64,000 nt of DNA, taken from the NCBI GenBank assembly GCA_009760855.2, contig WPIO01000009.1, positions 1,544,501-1,608,500 of the forward strand, read 5' to 3'. The notes below the pieces were generated by a model. It was not told the DNA's origin and did not search any database. It saw nothing but the letters and a program-made list of their open reading frames with translations. The DNA is from Cristatella mucedo. Lineage: Eukaryota; Bryozoa; Phylactolaemata; Cristatellidae. Every line of letters starts with the position of its first letter. Within the stretch, counting starts at the first letter, position 1. Of this stretch, positions 12,444 through 23,280 are shown one piece after another. The translations under genes were made by a program, and so were the position numbers.

Positions 12444-12457
12444 TACTAATTTTGCAG
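12444..12457 (+). promoter_or_regulatory. Predicted splice acceptor for peptide gene 1
   Basis: TACTAATTTTGCAG provides a branch-point-like CTAAT and a TTTGCAG acceptor, 67 bp upstream of the ATG. An equivalent acceptor precedes the second peptide gene, so a short 5' non-coding exon upstream is likely in both. Confidence 0.5.
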
Positions 12458-12524
12458 GGCTTCTTCTAACCTTCAGAAGACATCTCTGAATTCGTACCAA
12501 ACGGCACTACTGACGAGCCGTACG

Positions 12525-12785
12525 ATGACTGGAGCAGCTTCAGGCCGGCGGATGCTGATTGCTCTTCTTTGTTGCTGGCTCATTGTTCCCTACGTCGTTA
12601 TACCTGAAGCTGAGGCAGCTCCTACCTGCAATTCTACTCAGTGCCATAATGATTGTTTAGTTAAGTACCGACTTGGCCGAGGGCGATGCGTGCCAAATGC
12701 AAGAAGTGTGGTGGCCTGTCGTTGTATGCCGCCTGAGGCAATAACGGGCCTGTTAACCGATAACACAACAACAGTCGCCTACTAA
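12525..12785 (+). CDS. Secreted cysteine-rich peptide, CS-alpha-beta (defensin-like) pattern
   Basis: A complete 86-residue frame with an ATG start. Residues 1-31/32 look like a signal peptide: basic n-region GRR at 7-9, hydrophobic core 10-26, Ala at the predicted cut site. The mature part holds six cysteines at 35, 40, 44, 55, 65 and 67, spaced C-x4-C-x3-C-x10-C-x9-C-x-C, with Gly-53 two before Cys-55. The C-x3-C, G-x-C and C-x-C elements define the cysteine-stabilised alpha-beta fold of invertebrate and plant defensins and of some ion-channel toxins. The x9 loop is longer than the 4-7 usual in insect defensins, and about 19 residues follow the last cysteine, possibly a C-terminal propeptide. 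The peptide at 52919-53182 has the same plan, which supports both. The whole peptide fits in one exon behind a splice acceptor. Its role (antimicrobial, venom or signalling) cannot be told from sequence. Confidence 0.72.
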   Translation: MTGAASGRRMLIALLCCWLIVPYVVIPEAEAAPTCNSTQCHNDCLVKYRLGRGRCVPNARSVVACRCMPPEAITGLLTDNTTTVAY

Positions 12786-12930
12786 TACGTCTCGACTTCG
12801 TTCAAATGGCAGCGATACGCTCAGTGTGCTTAAAGTAGCCGAATGTCTAGTTTTTCTGCTTCGCTCCCTATGAATGTAACTCTGAACTAGACATCATCAG
12901 TTAAATAATGTTTATGTTAATAATTCAGCC

Positions 12931-13420
12931 TCAACATTTATCTGCCCCTCGAAGCGATTGCTGACGGTTTCCGTTATTAAAGTGGCAAACGGTGGCCATC
13001 TCCTTTTCTGTCTGAAAAGAGTTTGTAGGCTGTCCACTGCAAGTACACATATGTAAATAATATATAAACGTATTTGACCTTGTTAATAGTAGCTAAGTTA
13101 GTTGTCAATCAACACAATGCTAGAGGCAGAATTTTCTTTACTTTGCATTTCACCAAAGAGCATAGTCTCAGAAAACGTGAGGCTGTATTTTTTGAGACTA
13201 TATTTTTCAGTATAGAGGCTATTAAGTCGGACCCAGCTCGGTGAGCAAGTAATGTACTGGAAGTTGCCAAACCAGTAAACGTCAGTTCCTGAACACAATT
13301 GATTAACCCACGGGTAAGGTGGTCGCACTTCACGACCCTGAATTTTGGTTCTATTCCTCCAGCAAGCAACTTTTGAATCCGTACTGCAAGCAGGACAAAG
13401 GAGGCGACGACAATTCAATT
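12931..13420 (+). repeat. Duplicated 3' flank of peptide gene (copy 2)
   Basis: Partner of 1-498. It begins about 145 bp after the stop codon of peptide gene 1 and includes an ATTAAA hexamer at 12976-12981, a plausible polyadenylation signal. The match resumes for about 25 bp at 14441-14466, beyond the L2 insertion at 13421-14437. A SINE-like fragment occupies 13310-13420. Confidence 0.78.
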
Positions 13421-14437
13421 AATAATAATAATAATAATAATGCACTTGAAAAAACACCCTTGGAAAACTTAATCTCTTTCTAGGCGCTTTACATTGGCGG
13501 CAAAGGGAAATGCAATTGAATGGTGAGTAAAATCATGCTTGATAAACAAACGAAATGAATAACATGGTTAGGGGTGACATGCACAGGGTCAGCATGCAAA
13601 TGTGGTTAGTAGCAGCATACTCAGCGTCAGCACTCATAGGCACATTAACGATGAATCACTATGAACGAGGTACCAAATAAAAGCAGTCTTAAATACGTGT
13701 GTGTTTTAAGTTCACTTTAAATGTAGTCAAGTCAGGGGATGTTCTGACGCAAGTTGGGAGGAAGTTCCAGGCTTTAGGAGCATACAAACTAAATGCACTG
13801 TCTCCAAAGGATTTGAGGTTTGTACAAGGTATTTTCAGACTGTCGGATTGGGAAAGCGGGTGGCGGGATGCTTGGAATGATGGGGGAGTATATCTGAGAG
13901 ATAGGCTGAAGCCAAAGAATGAAGTGACCTAAAAGTGAGCGGCAAAGCCTTGAAGTCAATCCGTTGCTTGACTGGTAGCCAGAGCAGGTCGGCGAGAAGT
14001 GGAGTAATGTGGCAACTGCAACGATTACGACTGACAAGCGTTACTGTGTAGTTTTGCACCAGCTGCAATCGCCTGATCGCACATGCTGGTAGGCCAGCGA
14101 GCAGTGAGCTGCAGAAGTCGAGACGTGATGTCACGAATCCACGGACCAACTTAGATTTGGTATCCTTATCTAAACAAGCCCAAATTTTAGCAATGTTATG
14201 AAGCTGAAAATAGGCAGTTTTGACTGTGGAGCTGATACAGTCGTCCAACGATAGGTTGCTTTCGAATTTGACACCTAGATTCCGAGCTGATTCGACAGGA
14301 AATATGATGGTAGAGCCAATTTTGAGAGTCAGCCTTTCCAATCTCTGAATCACACTGGGTTTGCCCATAACTAGTAAGTTAGTTGTATCGTCATTTAGTT
14401 TTAGAAAAGTTTCCGTCATCTATGTACGGATGGCGGC
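13421..14437 (-). mobile_element. LINE family A insertion into the duplicated flank
   Basis: It starts at left with an (AAT)n tail and carries the 3' untranslated region and C-terminal polyprotein frame. The frame 13835-14419 shows LKLNDDTTNLLVMGKPS, IGSTIIFPVESARNLGV and SRLDFCSSLLAGLP. The flank GACGACAAT-TCAATT on the left and GAATTCGAGTCTTGTC on the right are adjacent in the copy at 461-488, which lacks the element. The target duplication is short and cannot be fixed exactly (an AATTC-like overlap). It is 5'-truncated. Confidence 0.9.
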
Positions 14438-14466
14438 AACGAATTCGAGTCTTGTCATTCTAAAGA

Positions 14467-14748
14467 CTCCTGGAATACATTAAGAAAACAGACTCACTTG
14501 ACAGACTTTTGCATAGATTGTGGGACGTTGGATATCGGTAAAATAGTCTTGATGGCTTCTGAGCCTCAGATCAGAATATTGAGAAGCAATTCCGGCTCAT
14601 GTTAAACCTATTGGTATACGAGATTATAACTGCAGCTGCTGCCTTTAAAACTGACGCTCTGAAAGCTAACAGCCATGAGTTGGGCGTTTCTTAGTGAAAA
14701 CAGCAATCGAATTCCTAATTCTTCTGATGAAGAGAAGCATATATATGC

Positions 14749-14794
<46 letters not shown>

Positions 14795-15050
14795 TTTAAG
14801 AATAGAGTCACATGAATTTCCGGGTTGCCGATGACAATACCTCGTTTGCTTGAGGCTATTCAAGCAGAACGGCCGGTTTTTTCAGGATGATTAACCTAAC
14901 AATTGGTTGCTTTGCTTCATTTCCGATTTCTCGTTGCCTTGGTCACTATTCGGACCCATTGAGTCGTTCTAATCATTCTATCATTTGTCATCTTACCCGT
15001 GGAATGAACACTTGGTCAAGTTACTTACACTTTATTGACTTACAGTTTTT
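14467..15050. other. No gene; TA/GA microsatellite at 14738-14790
   Basis: An (AT)n run changes to (AG)n within about 50 bp. The remaining sequence shows no gene. Confidence 0.6.
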
Positions 15051-15054
15051 ATGT

Positions 15055-15310
15055 AATGTATCTCCGTCAGTAACTCAACAAAGTCCTAAAGACCATGTGG
15101 GTGTTACGAAGGAGAATTTTGTATAGCACACTCACAGCCTAAGCGGCTTTCGGTACGCATTCGGTAGCCAACAGACTTCGTCTCACGCAACAAAAAGAAA
15201 GTGGGAAGCATAGTTGAGTCAGGAAAGCAGTTGAGGTAGTGAATAGCATAGAAGTAGCAGTTCAGGACCGCTGAAAAAGATGTGCCATAGTCGGCAGTTG
15301 GAGAGTAGTT
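15055..15310 (-). mobile_element. LINE family B, 3' end fragment
   Basis: It matches 10075-10330, 24907-25230 and 49605-49880, with shared blocks such as AGCGGCTTTCGGTACGCATT and AAAGAAAGTGGGAAGCAT. The tail at the left is degraded. Confidence 0.82.
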
Positions 15311-16190
15311 GTCGCTTCCATAATCCCAGATTCATTTAAGTGGGATCCTTTGGCAAGTACTTCATAGGGCTTCTCAAATCAGAAACCATTCCAAGTATCT
15401 CAACAATAGTCTATCACTTTGCTTCACAGAGGTTTTATTTGCAGTTATCTGCTTAGCAATAAAATAGTACTTCATCCCTTCGCTTGTAAGTTCAATGGTC
15501 ACTTTAATGGTTTTGGCAGCTTCAGTAAAAGCAAGAATGTGAGAGATTCCCGGTTACTGCATTCAAGCTGGTGCTTTTTCGAAACTGCCGGGTACGTCTG
15601 CTTCTTAACTAGCACAGGCATACGACCCAAATAGCAAAAAATTAACGCAGCTGTTTGGACATGGCATGTGTTTGTCTCATAATTTAACTAGACGCAAAAT
15701 CAGTTCCTGTAAGCGACCACGCCAGAAATTCATTGAAATCATTTAGAATGCATCCTCAGTTTATATGCGAAATGAAATTTGCGTTCTCTAATGGCAAGGA
15801 ACAAGTGGTTTCCTTCGGCAGCAAAGAGAATGTAATTAGTTTGTATAGGGAATCACACTTTAGTTCAACTTCGTTGAGATAGCCTATATGAAATACAAAG
15901 GCTTTCTTTTGGTAAAATATTGCTAGAATTAAAAAAATGCATACAAAGCCAGTTGGTTTTCCCTGGAGTGCTATAAAACTTATTATTATTTTTCTTATTT
16001 GTACTATTATTACTTATTCCGTTATTATTTTACCCTTTGTTTCCTACCACACTGATGCATGCATTTTGCTTACTTTTTTAGCCTTTTTCTGGATCTATTG
16101 CATAAAATAGTCAACGATTCCAAATGGTGGACAGAAACTGCGGATTTACACGAAAATGCTTAGTATGATTATTAAAAAATTCTTTGTTTA
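15311..16190. other. No gene seen
   Basis: A/T-rich sequence with no recognised gene or repeat. Confidence 0.4.
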
Positions 16191-16194
16191 GCAT

Positions 16195-16640
16195 CCTGGC
16201 TTGGCTTTTTTATACCTAGCTGAACTATTTCACCAGTTTCAGCCTCCTCGTGTCCTCAGGGCCTATATGGACACTAAACTGGCTGTTCAATTCCTTCGAT
16301 TATAGACCGTTAGCAACAGCTTTTGCTCTGCAGCTCCTAGACTCTGCGGAACTTAATTCCACGATTCATACTCAACGGCAGTTACTTTCCAAGCTTCCGA
16401 CTATGGCACGTCTTTTCAAGCCATCCTAAAATGCTATTTCCATGCCACTCACCACTTCAACTACTCCCCTGACTCTGCTAATCTTCCCACTTTCTCTCTG
16501 TTGCGTAAGATTAAATCTGTTGGCTACTGAATGCGTACCTTTGGCTGCGAGTGGGCTGTACAAACTCTCCTGCGTAACACTCACACAGTCTTTGTGGCTT
16601 TTCGGAGTTACATACGTAGATAAATTACATTACGTGACCG
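16195..16640 (+). mobile_element. LINE family B, C-terminal fragment, plus strand
   Basis: Plus-strand translation gives LFHQFQPPRVLRAY, then DYGTSFQAILKCYF and SLLRKIKSVGY. These correspond to the C-terminus and 3' region of family B on the complementary strand elsewhere (for example 49915-50127 and 10100-10440). Stops are present. Confidence 0.75.
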
Positions 16641-18475
16641 AATTGAATATTTTTGTTGGCTTTTTAAACGTTAATGCAAGAAAATCCACAAAGTTGAGTA
16701 AGTCAAATGCATGGCATTATTTACTTTTTAAAGGCACAAACAAGCAGAAAATTATCTCGCTCATGCCAGCACGCTGAAGCAAACATGAAAACAGTAGAGA
16801 GATTAGTTAGCGTAACTTTTAGCGACTAAATTGTGCAGAAAAGTGTACGGATTAGCATCCAATGAAAATAATAAAAAAGACCTGTTCACTGTTGTAAAGA
16901 GAAAGCTGATGAAGAGCAGATGCGTCTTTATCTGTGACACAAGTTAGGCAAGGTCATGACCGGTAATCACCGTCGCTGAATTCGAGTTCCCGACTTTCGG
17001 CTAATACGAGCAAAGGCTCAATCACCAAGAGATTTTACTCTAATGCCAGGCCAGGCGAGATTACTACATGCTCGAGATTTCGTGGTCGAGACTACAGTGA
17101 AGGAGAAAATATGTCAGACGTTAAGCTGCGGCAAGAAAGTTGAAAGTTAATAAAATTGCAACCCAGAAGGAGTGATTTAAATCGATTCAATGCCTCTCAG
17201 GGAGAAAGTGTCGTTCAGACTAACGCTCTGTCACTTAACACATACGCCGTTAACGACGGACCCAATGCGATGCTACCTTTTTGTACCATTTTCAGATGGT
17301 AAAAGATGTAGGCAATGAGATCATCCAAAAGAAAATAACAGTAATCTATTCTTGATCCTAAGGACAATCAAAATATTTTGATTTAAGTTCCACACAAACT
17401 TAGTTAGTGCTGTACAGCTTCGACGGTGTCTGAAATTTACTGGTCCTTAGAAGAAGCTCACTAATTACTGTTTATTCTTTGAGTATTCTTCGTTATGGCG
17501 GTTTGTAATTACTTTCAATTTAACTGTATACATTGTTGAAACCACAGCGTCTCGAATCTTCACTCTAAAGGACACGGCTTTATCGGTATTTGTCGCTTCT
17601 TTCCTGAGATTACAAACATAAAAAAGCACTTTGTTTGCAGCATAGTTTTTCTTAAAGCCTCAAACCGCAGCACCCCACTACTAACCCTAGGATTAAAGAT
17701 CTCAGCAGTGAAAATGAGCTTCCTGCATGGGTCACAAGAATAGCTGCAACGCATTGCAACCTATGCATAATTTATCAGCATTGTGGTCCATGAGAACTTT
17801 ATCTTGAACCGGGCCCTTTGAATATGCAACGGGGCTCGAGCCTACGGCCACCGTAATTTGTACATTTACCTTGTTCTTAGTTCGAGGTTATCACCTTCAC
17901 CATAAGTGGTACACTGTGGTACACCTGCCATTGATACATTGCACGTTTGAAAGGAGTTTTTTATTAAAAACTATTCAGAATTATTGTACGTGTTTGACTA
18001 TCACATTTTTTGCGATTTCCCTTTCCCACAAATCGTGCAATGGCAAAAGATGGCTCATTCCACTTAGCTAGTTACCCTTTTATATGACGAAACAGCTTCC
18101 ATTTATACGAAATGCATCGCCCAACTGCGGTTTTGATTCCAATCATATAGAGCAGCATGCAATATACACCCAACCAAGCTCTTTTTCATTGGGTTCGGGC
18201 GTTATCATGCTATGGCCTCGGACTGCCCAGGCCAGCCAGCCAGCCATTACACGTTAGGGAGTTTCATTACAGTTGCCAGTTCAATTGCAAGTGTTGCACA
18301 GCTGCGGTTTGATTCCAAATTATAAAAAAGTCATGTTTAAGATTTATTCGTAAAATTTTCTTGTGTTAGGCATGACCGTTCCCGTGCGGTGTCTTTCTTT
18401 GGTCCTGCCATCTGGAAATATCGCAACTGCTTATTCCACGAAAACTGTGTTGTGCAACTGCAGCGGCGATACCAT
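16641..18475. other. No gene; possible SINE traces
   Basis: Mostly unassigned. Short B-box-like strings at about 17008-17020 (+) (GAATTCGAGTTCC) and 17834-17845 (-) (GGCTCGAGCCCC) may be relics of tRNA-derived SINEs, but too little remains to be sure. Confidence 0.35.
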
Positions 18476-18479
18476 ATTT

Positions 18480-18660
18480 ACAGGGCTAAGACCACCCAAA
18501 GTTAAGGCGCTCGCTCGCCAAGACCAACTTGTGGGTTCATATACTACTGTGGGATATCCTTTATTTGCAACGGTTACCAGTAGTGATAACCACGAAGGAT
18601 CTGTTGTAGAACTACAAATGAGGCTGTTAAATCAGCTGATATTTATTTATTGTTTTATAA
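18480..18660 (+). repeat. tRNA-derived SINE copy
   Basis: A head with AAAGTTAAGGCGCTCGCTCG and a B-box-like TTGTGGGTTCATATACTAC is followed by the body GTGATAACCACGAAGG and the tail ATGAGGCTGTTAAATCAGCT. It has the same order of parts as 42672-42850. Confidence 0.65.
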
Positions 18661-18759
18661 AGAATTTAGTCGGGTATACCAGCGTAAGTAAAGTCAAAGC
18701 GATTGCGAATGTGCATAATATTAGTTCTGAAGTTTGTATCCCAATTAAAGAATACAACA

Positions 18760-19450
18760 AGTCCTCTGAACCCTATTCCCACTGTCCTGCTCCTACGTTG
18801 CATCGATCAGCTGCTGCCATGCATAACAAACATCATTAACATGTCATTAGCCTCAGGTCACGTTCAAGTACCTTCAAAAAGGCTGAAGTCCGGCCAATTC
18901 TCAAGAAAGCGACACTAGACCAAGAGAACTTAAGCGACTTCAGCCCAGTCTCCCTTCTACCATTCCTATCAGAGACAGTGGAACTGGTTGTGGCGGACCA
19001 GCTGAACTCATATATGGAAACTTCAAACCTTGCTAGTAAGTTTCAGTCTGACTTTAGAGCTAATAACTCCACAGAATCAGCATTGCTTAGGGTATACAAC
19101 GACCTACTTAGGAATGCAGTCATGGGTAGAGTGTCTCTGCTTGATTTGCTCGATCTTTCGGCAGTTTTCGATACCATCGATCACAAGTTCTTATAGAGCG
19201 CATCCCATCTTCCATGGGCATCACTGGCACTGCTCTGCAATGGTTCAGGTCCTACCTCAGTGCATTCTGCCACTAACCACATTGGCATGCTGAACCTGTG
19301 CATGTCACCCCTAACCATGTTATTTACGTGGTTTATCAAGCATGATATTACTCACCATTCAATTGCATTTCCTTTTGGAGCAAATGTAAACCCCTAGAAA
19401 GAGATTTAGTTCTCTGGGGTGCTTTATCAAGTGCCTTGCTATTACGAGTA
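18760..19450 (+). mobile_element. LINE with internal deletion: RT palm joined to family A 3' end
   Basis: Plus-strand fragment. The frame at 18978-19196 contains the reverse transcriptase segment FRANNSTESALLRVYNDLL and motif A as LLDLSAVFDTIDH; one frame on is GTALQWFRSYLS. At about 19261 the sequence jumps straight into the family A 3' untranslated region (GCCACTAACCACATTGGCAT), losing the catalytic YxDD and the C-terminal region. The element ends with the 3' motif GCTTTATCAAGTGCC at 19421-19435. Confidence 0.85.
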
Positions 19451-20779
19451 CTATTTTGAACTCGAATGGCAGCCGGCCGAGTCTTTCGCATTTTCAGAAG
19501 CAAAATGGCAAAATATTTTTAAAATAGCTTTGATTTTATAGTACCTCCATGACAGTCGCACTATGCTTGTTTTGGTATGGCAGTAAATCGCAAGTAAACA
19601 TCGGAATGTACCCTAGGTGATTGTAGAAACGTTACCCTAAGAGCTCGATTGCAAAATTTCCAGAAATTTTACAGTAAACCCGGAAAATCATTTTTCTGCA
19701 TAGTTGAATAAAAATCACAGTTATGCGTTATGTGATGTTCACTTGGAAATGATACCTTTTCCTGTGGTTAGAAATCAAAGAATGAACTATACCATTTAAA
19801 GCTATAGGCCGATCACGCCTTCGCATTATGCTATGAAATTCGATTTGTAGATCCAGAAAGATTTTACTAAGACGTGAAATCAAAACCGAAATTGCACTAG
19901 GTGTATCATGAAAATAGCAGAAGCATCTCAGTTCGATTACGTTATTATAATGGCTGGCCTTAGCCATTTAAGACCATAGCAGGACAATGCCTATGCGCTA
20001 TGGCATTGACTTTGGTTAGTACAGACGTGACATTGTCTTGGATAATTTGTCATCAAAACCCCAGTTGCAGACGTCTACTAAGATGCAGCAGCTGCTTCAC
20101 GGGACAACGGGGTGGCATGGTAGTCCAAGCCAACGGATACCACTGAGTCCGAATCTGCAATTTCACAACACTTGTTTTTGACAAACCTGGAACACTATTT
20201 TTTATAAAGTAGAACCAAAATCCCCACTGTGCAACGCGTATAGTGGTAATGGCAGCTGCAGTGCAAATTCCTAATTTTCTGAGGCTCACTGGCCCGGGCC
20301 GTCAGAGGCCACATTATGACAATCCAAAAGCTTAATTTCCCGATATGTTCTCGTAAACTGGGAACACTGTTTTCTGTGATTTAGAATCAAAAGTGCAGCG
20401 GTACGCCGGCTAATTTATACGTGGCAGCCGTATTGCTGTATCATTATTCAGGAATGTTTCTGGCCGGCCGTCAGAGGAGGTATGGACATTTCCCTCCAAA
20501 TATTTTCCCCCCGGCCATTATACCCCCGGATGTGTCCCCCAGACATGTCCCCTGGAAGTTTCAGCCCTGGGGTAGGACATTTCCCCCCTGGGATAAGGCA
20601 TTATCTCTTCTCTTGTATGGAAATGTCACGATATAAACTGTGTTGTTTACATATCGTTTAAAATAATGTATACTAATAATATATAACATATTTCTACATT
20701 ATAGTAATTAGAAAAGCTGTCGCTACGGCCCTGCTGTTCGGCAGACCGTTAAGTGCAAGGTCAAAGCTCTGCCCCGGGG

Positions 20780-21050
20780 GGCCAGCAACAGACTCTCTCG
20801 GCAGCAGCCGCGAGCGTGTAGTAGTATCTCGGACGCCGCCACTGCCGCCGCCGCCCACATCGGTACAACCAGCTACCAGCCGTCCGCACCTCAACACCAC
20901 CGCCGCTGCCGCCGCAGTGGTAGCTGCACCAGACGCCGCTGACGCCGCTCACGATGCCGCAGATGCCGCCGACGCCACCGGCCGAACTGCATCAGTCGCT
21001 TGTGCTGCCGACGCACCACTTATACTGAATTTATTTTATTTCAATAAAGC
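20780..21050 (+). repeat. GCC/GCN trinucleotide-rich patch with AATAAA
   Basis: Imperfect GCC/GCT/GAC triplets at 20830-20990 read through in one plus frame as Ala/Asp-rich sequence and are followed by AATAAA at 21042-21047. Open frames on both strands here are of low complexity. I read it as simple sequence inside the insertion rather than a gene. Confidence 0.45.
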
Positions 21051-21095
21051 GTTATTTTTATTTGGTCGTTATATATAGATATATCTGCATAAATT

Positions 21096-21166
<71 letters not shown>
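21096..21166. repeat. (TA)n(TG)n microsatellite
   Basis: About 20 bp of TA dinucleotides followed by about 50 bp of TG dinucleotides. Confidence 0.95.
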
Positions 21167-21168
<2 letters not shown>

Positions 21169-21639
21169 ATACATATTGTCTACCCGGGGGATGTGTGGGG
21201 GAAACGTCCGTGAGGAGTGTCCTACAACCAGCTAAGGCCACATTATAAGAACGCGATGTGCAATCGCGTGAACTATTTGGGTAACATAAAGCACAATTTT
21301 TTACTATTTGAGAAGAAATCAGTAGTTACGACGTGAAGCTACATTTTTATTAAGGCCACCTGCTTTGCAGTTCAATCAATTTGGGTTGCTCTCTAGTTAA
21401 GGCCACTGGAGGCTCTAGATTGAGAACGCACATGCTCAGTCGCATGAAAACTTGGTGGCTTAACGTGCAACTGTTCTATCTAAGCAGAAACAGAAATTGC
21501 AGTTATGCAAAGATTTAGTGAAAATGGCCGGTTTGGAGTACTGAGATTATTTGGCAATTGTTTGCATTAGATTATAGCATGAGAACGCGCAAGGGCACTA
21601 GCGACAGGCTTGCATAGTAAACTTGGCTCCATAACAATA

Positions 21640-21868
21640 ATAATAATAATAAAATTAATAATGCACTTGATAGAACGCCCTCGAAGAACTTGGTCTCTTT
21701 GTAGGCGCTTGGAATTTGGTGTAAAGGGAAACGCGATTGAATTTTGAGCAAGAACGTGCTTGATAAACATCATGAATAACAAGGCTAGGGGTGACATGCA
21801 AATGGGTCAGCATGCAAGTGTGGTTAGTGGCACCATGCACAGTGTCAGCACGCATAAGCACACTGCCT
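21640..21868 (-). mobile_element. LINE family A, 3' end fragment
   Basis: It has an (AAT)n tail at 21640-21663, then AATGCACTTGATAGAACGCC and the remainder of the family A 3' untranslated region up to CAGCACGCATAAGCACAC. Confidence 0.88.
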
Positions 21869-22250
21869 GGCGTATTGTCGGCGCGATCTTTTGCTATGTT
21901 TGAATACCCGCAGAAACTTTAGAGGTTCTTTTAGGAAGAAAAGCATACGTAGAAAAGGGACTGCAAGTATTCAATATTTCAACATAACAAGAAAAATTGA
22001 TCTTTTAAACCACGTTTAAACCACGAATTTAACCTGAAACAACATATTTGCAAATAAAAAATCTACCAATTTCGTCATCATATGTGACTTGTGTCCTGAC
22101 TTGTCTGTTGAGGTACAAGCTTGTTACTTTTAAGCAGCTTCATTTACAAAATATTTTTTTGCAATGTAAATTCCAAAAACACCCCTCAGTGCACGGTTTA
22201 AAGCCAAATTTTAAATGCGAATTCATCAGTTTTTTGCGTATCATTACGTT
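21869..22250. other. No gene seen
   Basis: A/T-rich sequence with no recognised content. Confidence 0.4.
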
Positions 22251-22380
22251 GGGCCCACTGTACCGATACGACTACGTATGTCTGCGAGAAGAGAGCAGCT
22301 GTACAAGTTCTTGAGTCCGCTGTACCGCGTGAGCCTACTGTTTTCGCTGACTTCGTACAATCACGCGGTACAGGGGACCC
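22251..22380. repeat. 130-bp element with inverted ends and internal hairpin
   Basis: GGGCCCACTGTACCG at 22251-22265 pairs with CGGTACAGGGGACCC at 22366-22380, 13 of 15 positions. The right arm also pairs perfectly over 13 bp with an inner copy: CTGTACCGCGTGA (22320-22332) and TCACGCGGTACAG (22361-22373). No clear target duplication flanks it. It could be a miniature inverted-repeat element. Confidence 0.55.
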
Positions 22381-23125
22381 AGAAAACTATCTTTTTTACT
22401 TTGGTTGAAAACATTTTGCGAAATAAGTCATCAAATGTCGTTTAGCCTTATTTTCTGCAATCGTGGATATACGTAGCAATAATTTTTAAAATAAAATCAG
22501 AAATTAATTAATACACTAGTTTTTTAAACAGAAAAGAACTCACATTTCAAATTTCATGTCGGCGTGTATGTTAGTGGCAGAGTCATGCTATTTATACGTT
22601 ACAAATTTGTCTTGCAAATGAAGCCGTTTAAAGTCACAGGCATGCACCTTAATAAGTTGCAAATATGTACTTCAATGTAAAACAGGAAAGAAATTGTGGA
22701 CACAGATTGCATGTTATGCTAAGATCTGTCAATTTATTATTTGTAGATATTGTGCTTCCTGTTAACTTCCGGGGTTTTTGTGGTGAGCATAATCACTGGT
22801 CCCTTATGTGTAAAAATAATCAAAGATTTCGACCCTTTTTCTAGCACATTTTATTTTAAAAGATATAAAAAATACAACATTTATGGTCAAATGTTGTCAG
22901 TACTTTCTCAACATTCTCCACGAAGTTCAATGCTACTTTGCATTTGTATGTTATCTGATTAAGCCTAACACCATTTATCTCTGTAACCCGCGCCCTTTAT
23001 TTTCTTGCAGTGTTGCTTAAAAGACCTGGATAGAGAGTTAGTTATATTTATTAGCAGCCAGAATATTTGAGTATTATTAAAAATATGAAAATGTATAAGG
23101 TAAATTGACTAATACCAAATTTAGT
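22381..23125. other. No gene seen
   Basis: A/T-rich sequence; short frames only, none recognised. Confidence 0.4.
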
Positions 23126-23129
23126 AGAA

Positions 23130-23280
23130 TTTTTTTCTAGCTGCAGGTGAGCTTTACCGAATTTTATCCTCTTGCAGCAAGCAACAAATTCTTGCCTGCT
23201 AAACGACTCGAACCCGCACCATCGGGGTTGCAAAGTAGTATTACCTTCGTCTACCCCAACCCCCACTAAGACTGAGTAGA
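23130..23280 (-). repeat. tRNA-derived SINE head
   Basis: On the minus strand GGGGTTGGGGTAGACGAAGG resembles an A box, and GTGCGGGTTCGAGTCG is a near-perfect B box about 35 bp later. The body that follows (TTGCTGCAAGAGG) resembles the SINE body CTGCAAGCGG found in other copies. Confidence 0.55.

Larger units (their letters stand above)
20479..21226. mobile_element. C-rich insertion of about 750 bp inside the tandem repeat
   Basis: The tandem repeat monomer is interrupted between GTCAGAGG and AAGGCCACATTATA. The insert starts with GGACATTTCCCTCC and ends, on the minus strand, with GGACGTTTCCCCCACACATC. It therefore has imperfect inverted ends rich in TTTCCC/CCCCC. It contains the GCC-rich patch and the TA/TG microsatellite, and no transposase. 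Exact ends are uncertain. Confidence 0.5.
19500..21620. repeat. Decayed tandem repeat, period about 175 bp
   Basis: A recurring block of the type (A/T-rich)-GAATCAAAA-(A/C)-CAGT-ATGC begins near 19684, 19858, 20030, 20190, 20369, 21290 and 21468. Neighbouring blocks are 160-180 bp apart except where the 20479-21226 insertion intervenes. A second block, AAGGCCACATTATGA-like with a nearby GAACGCG, recurs at about 20300, 21235 and 21407. Monomers are strongly diverged, as in an old satellite or a multi-copy element. Confidence 0.55.

Noticed and set aside
20694-20952. Gly/Arg-rich minus frames and an Ala/Asp-rich plus frame
   Set aside because: They lie in GCC-type triplet-rich sequence within an insertion and have low complexity on both strands.
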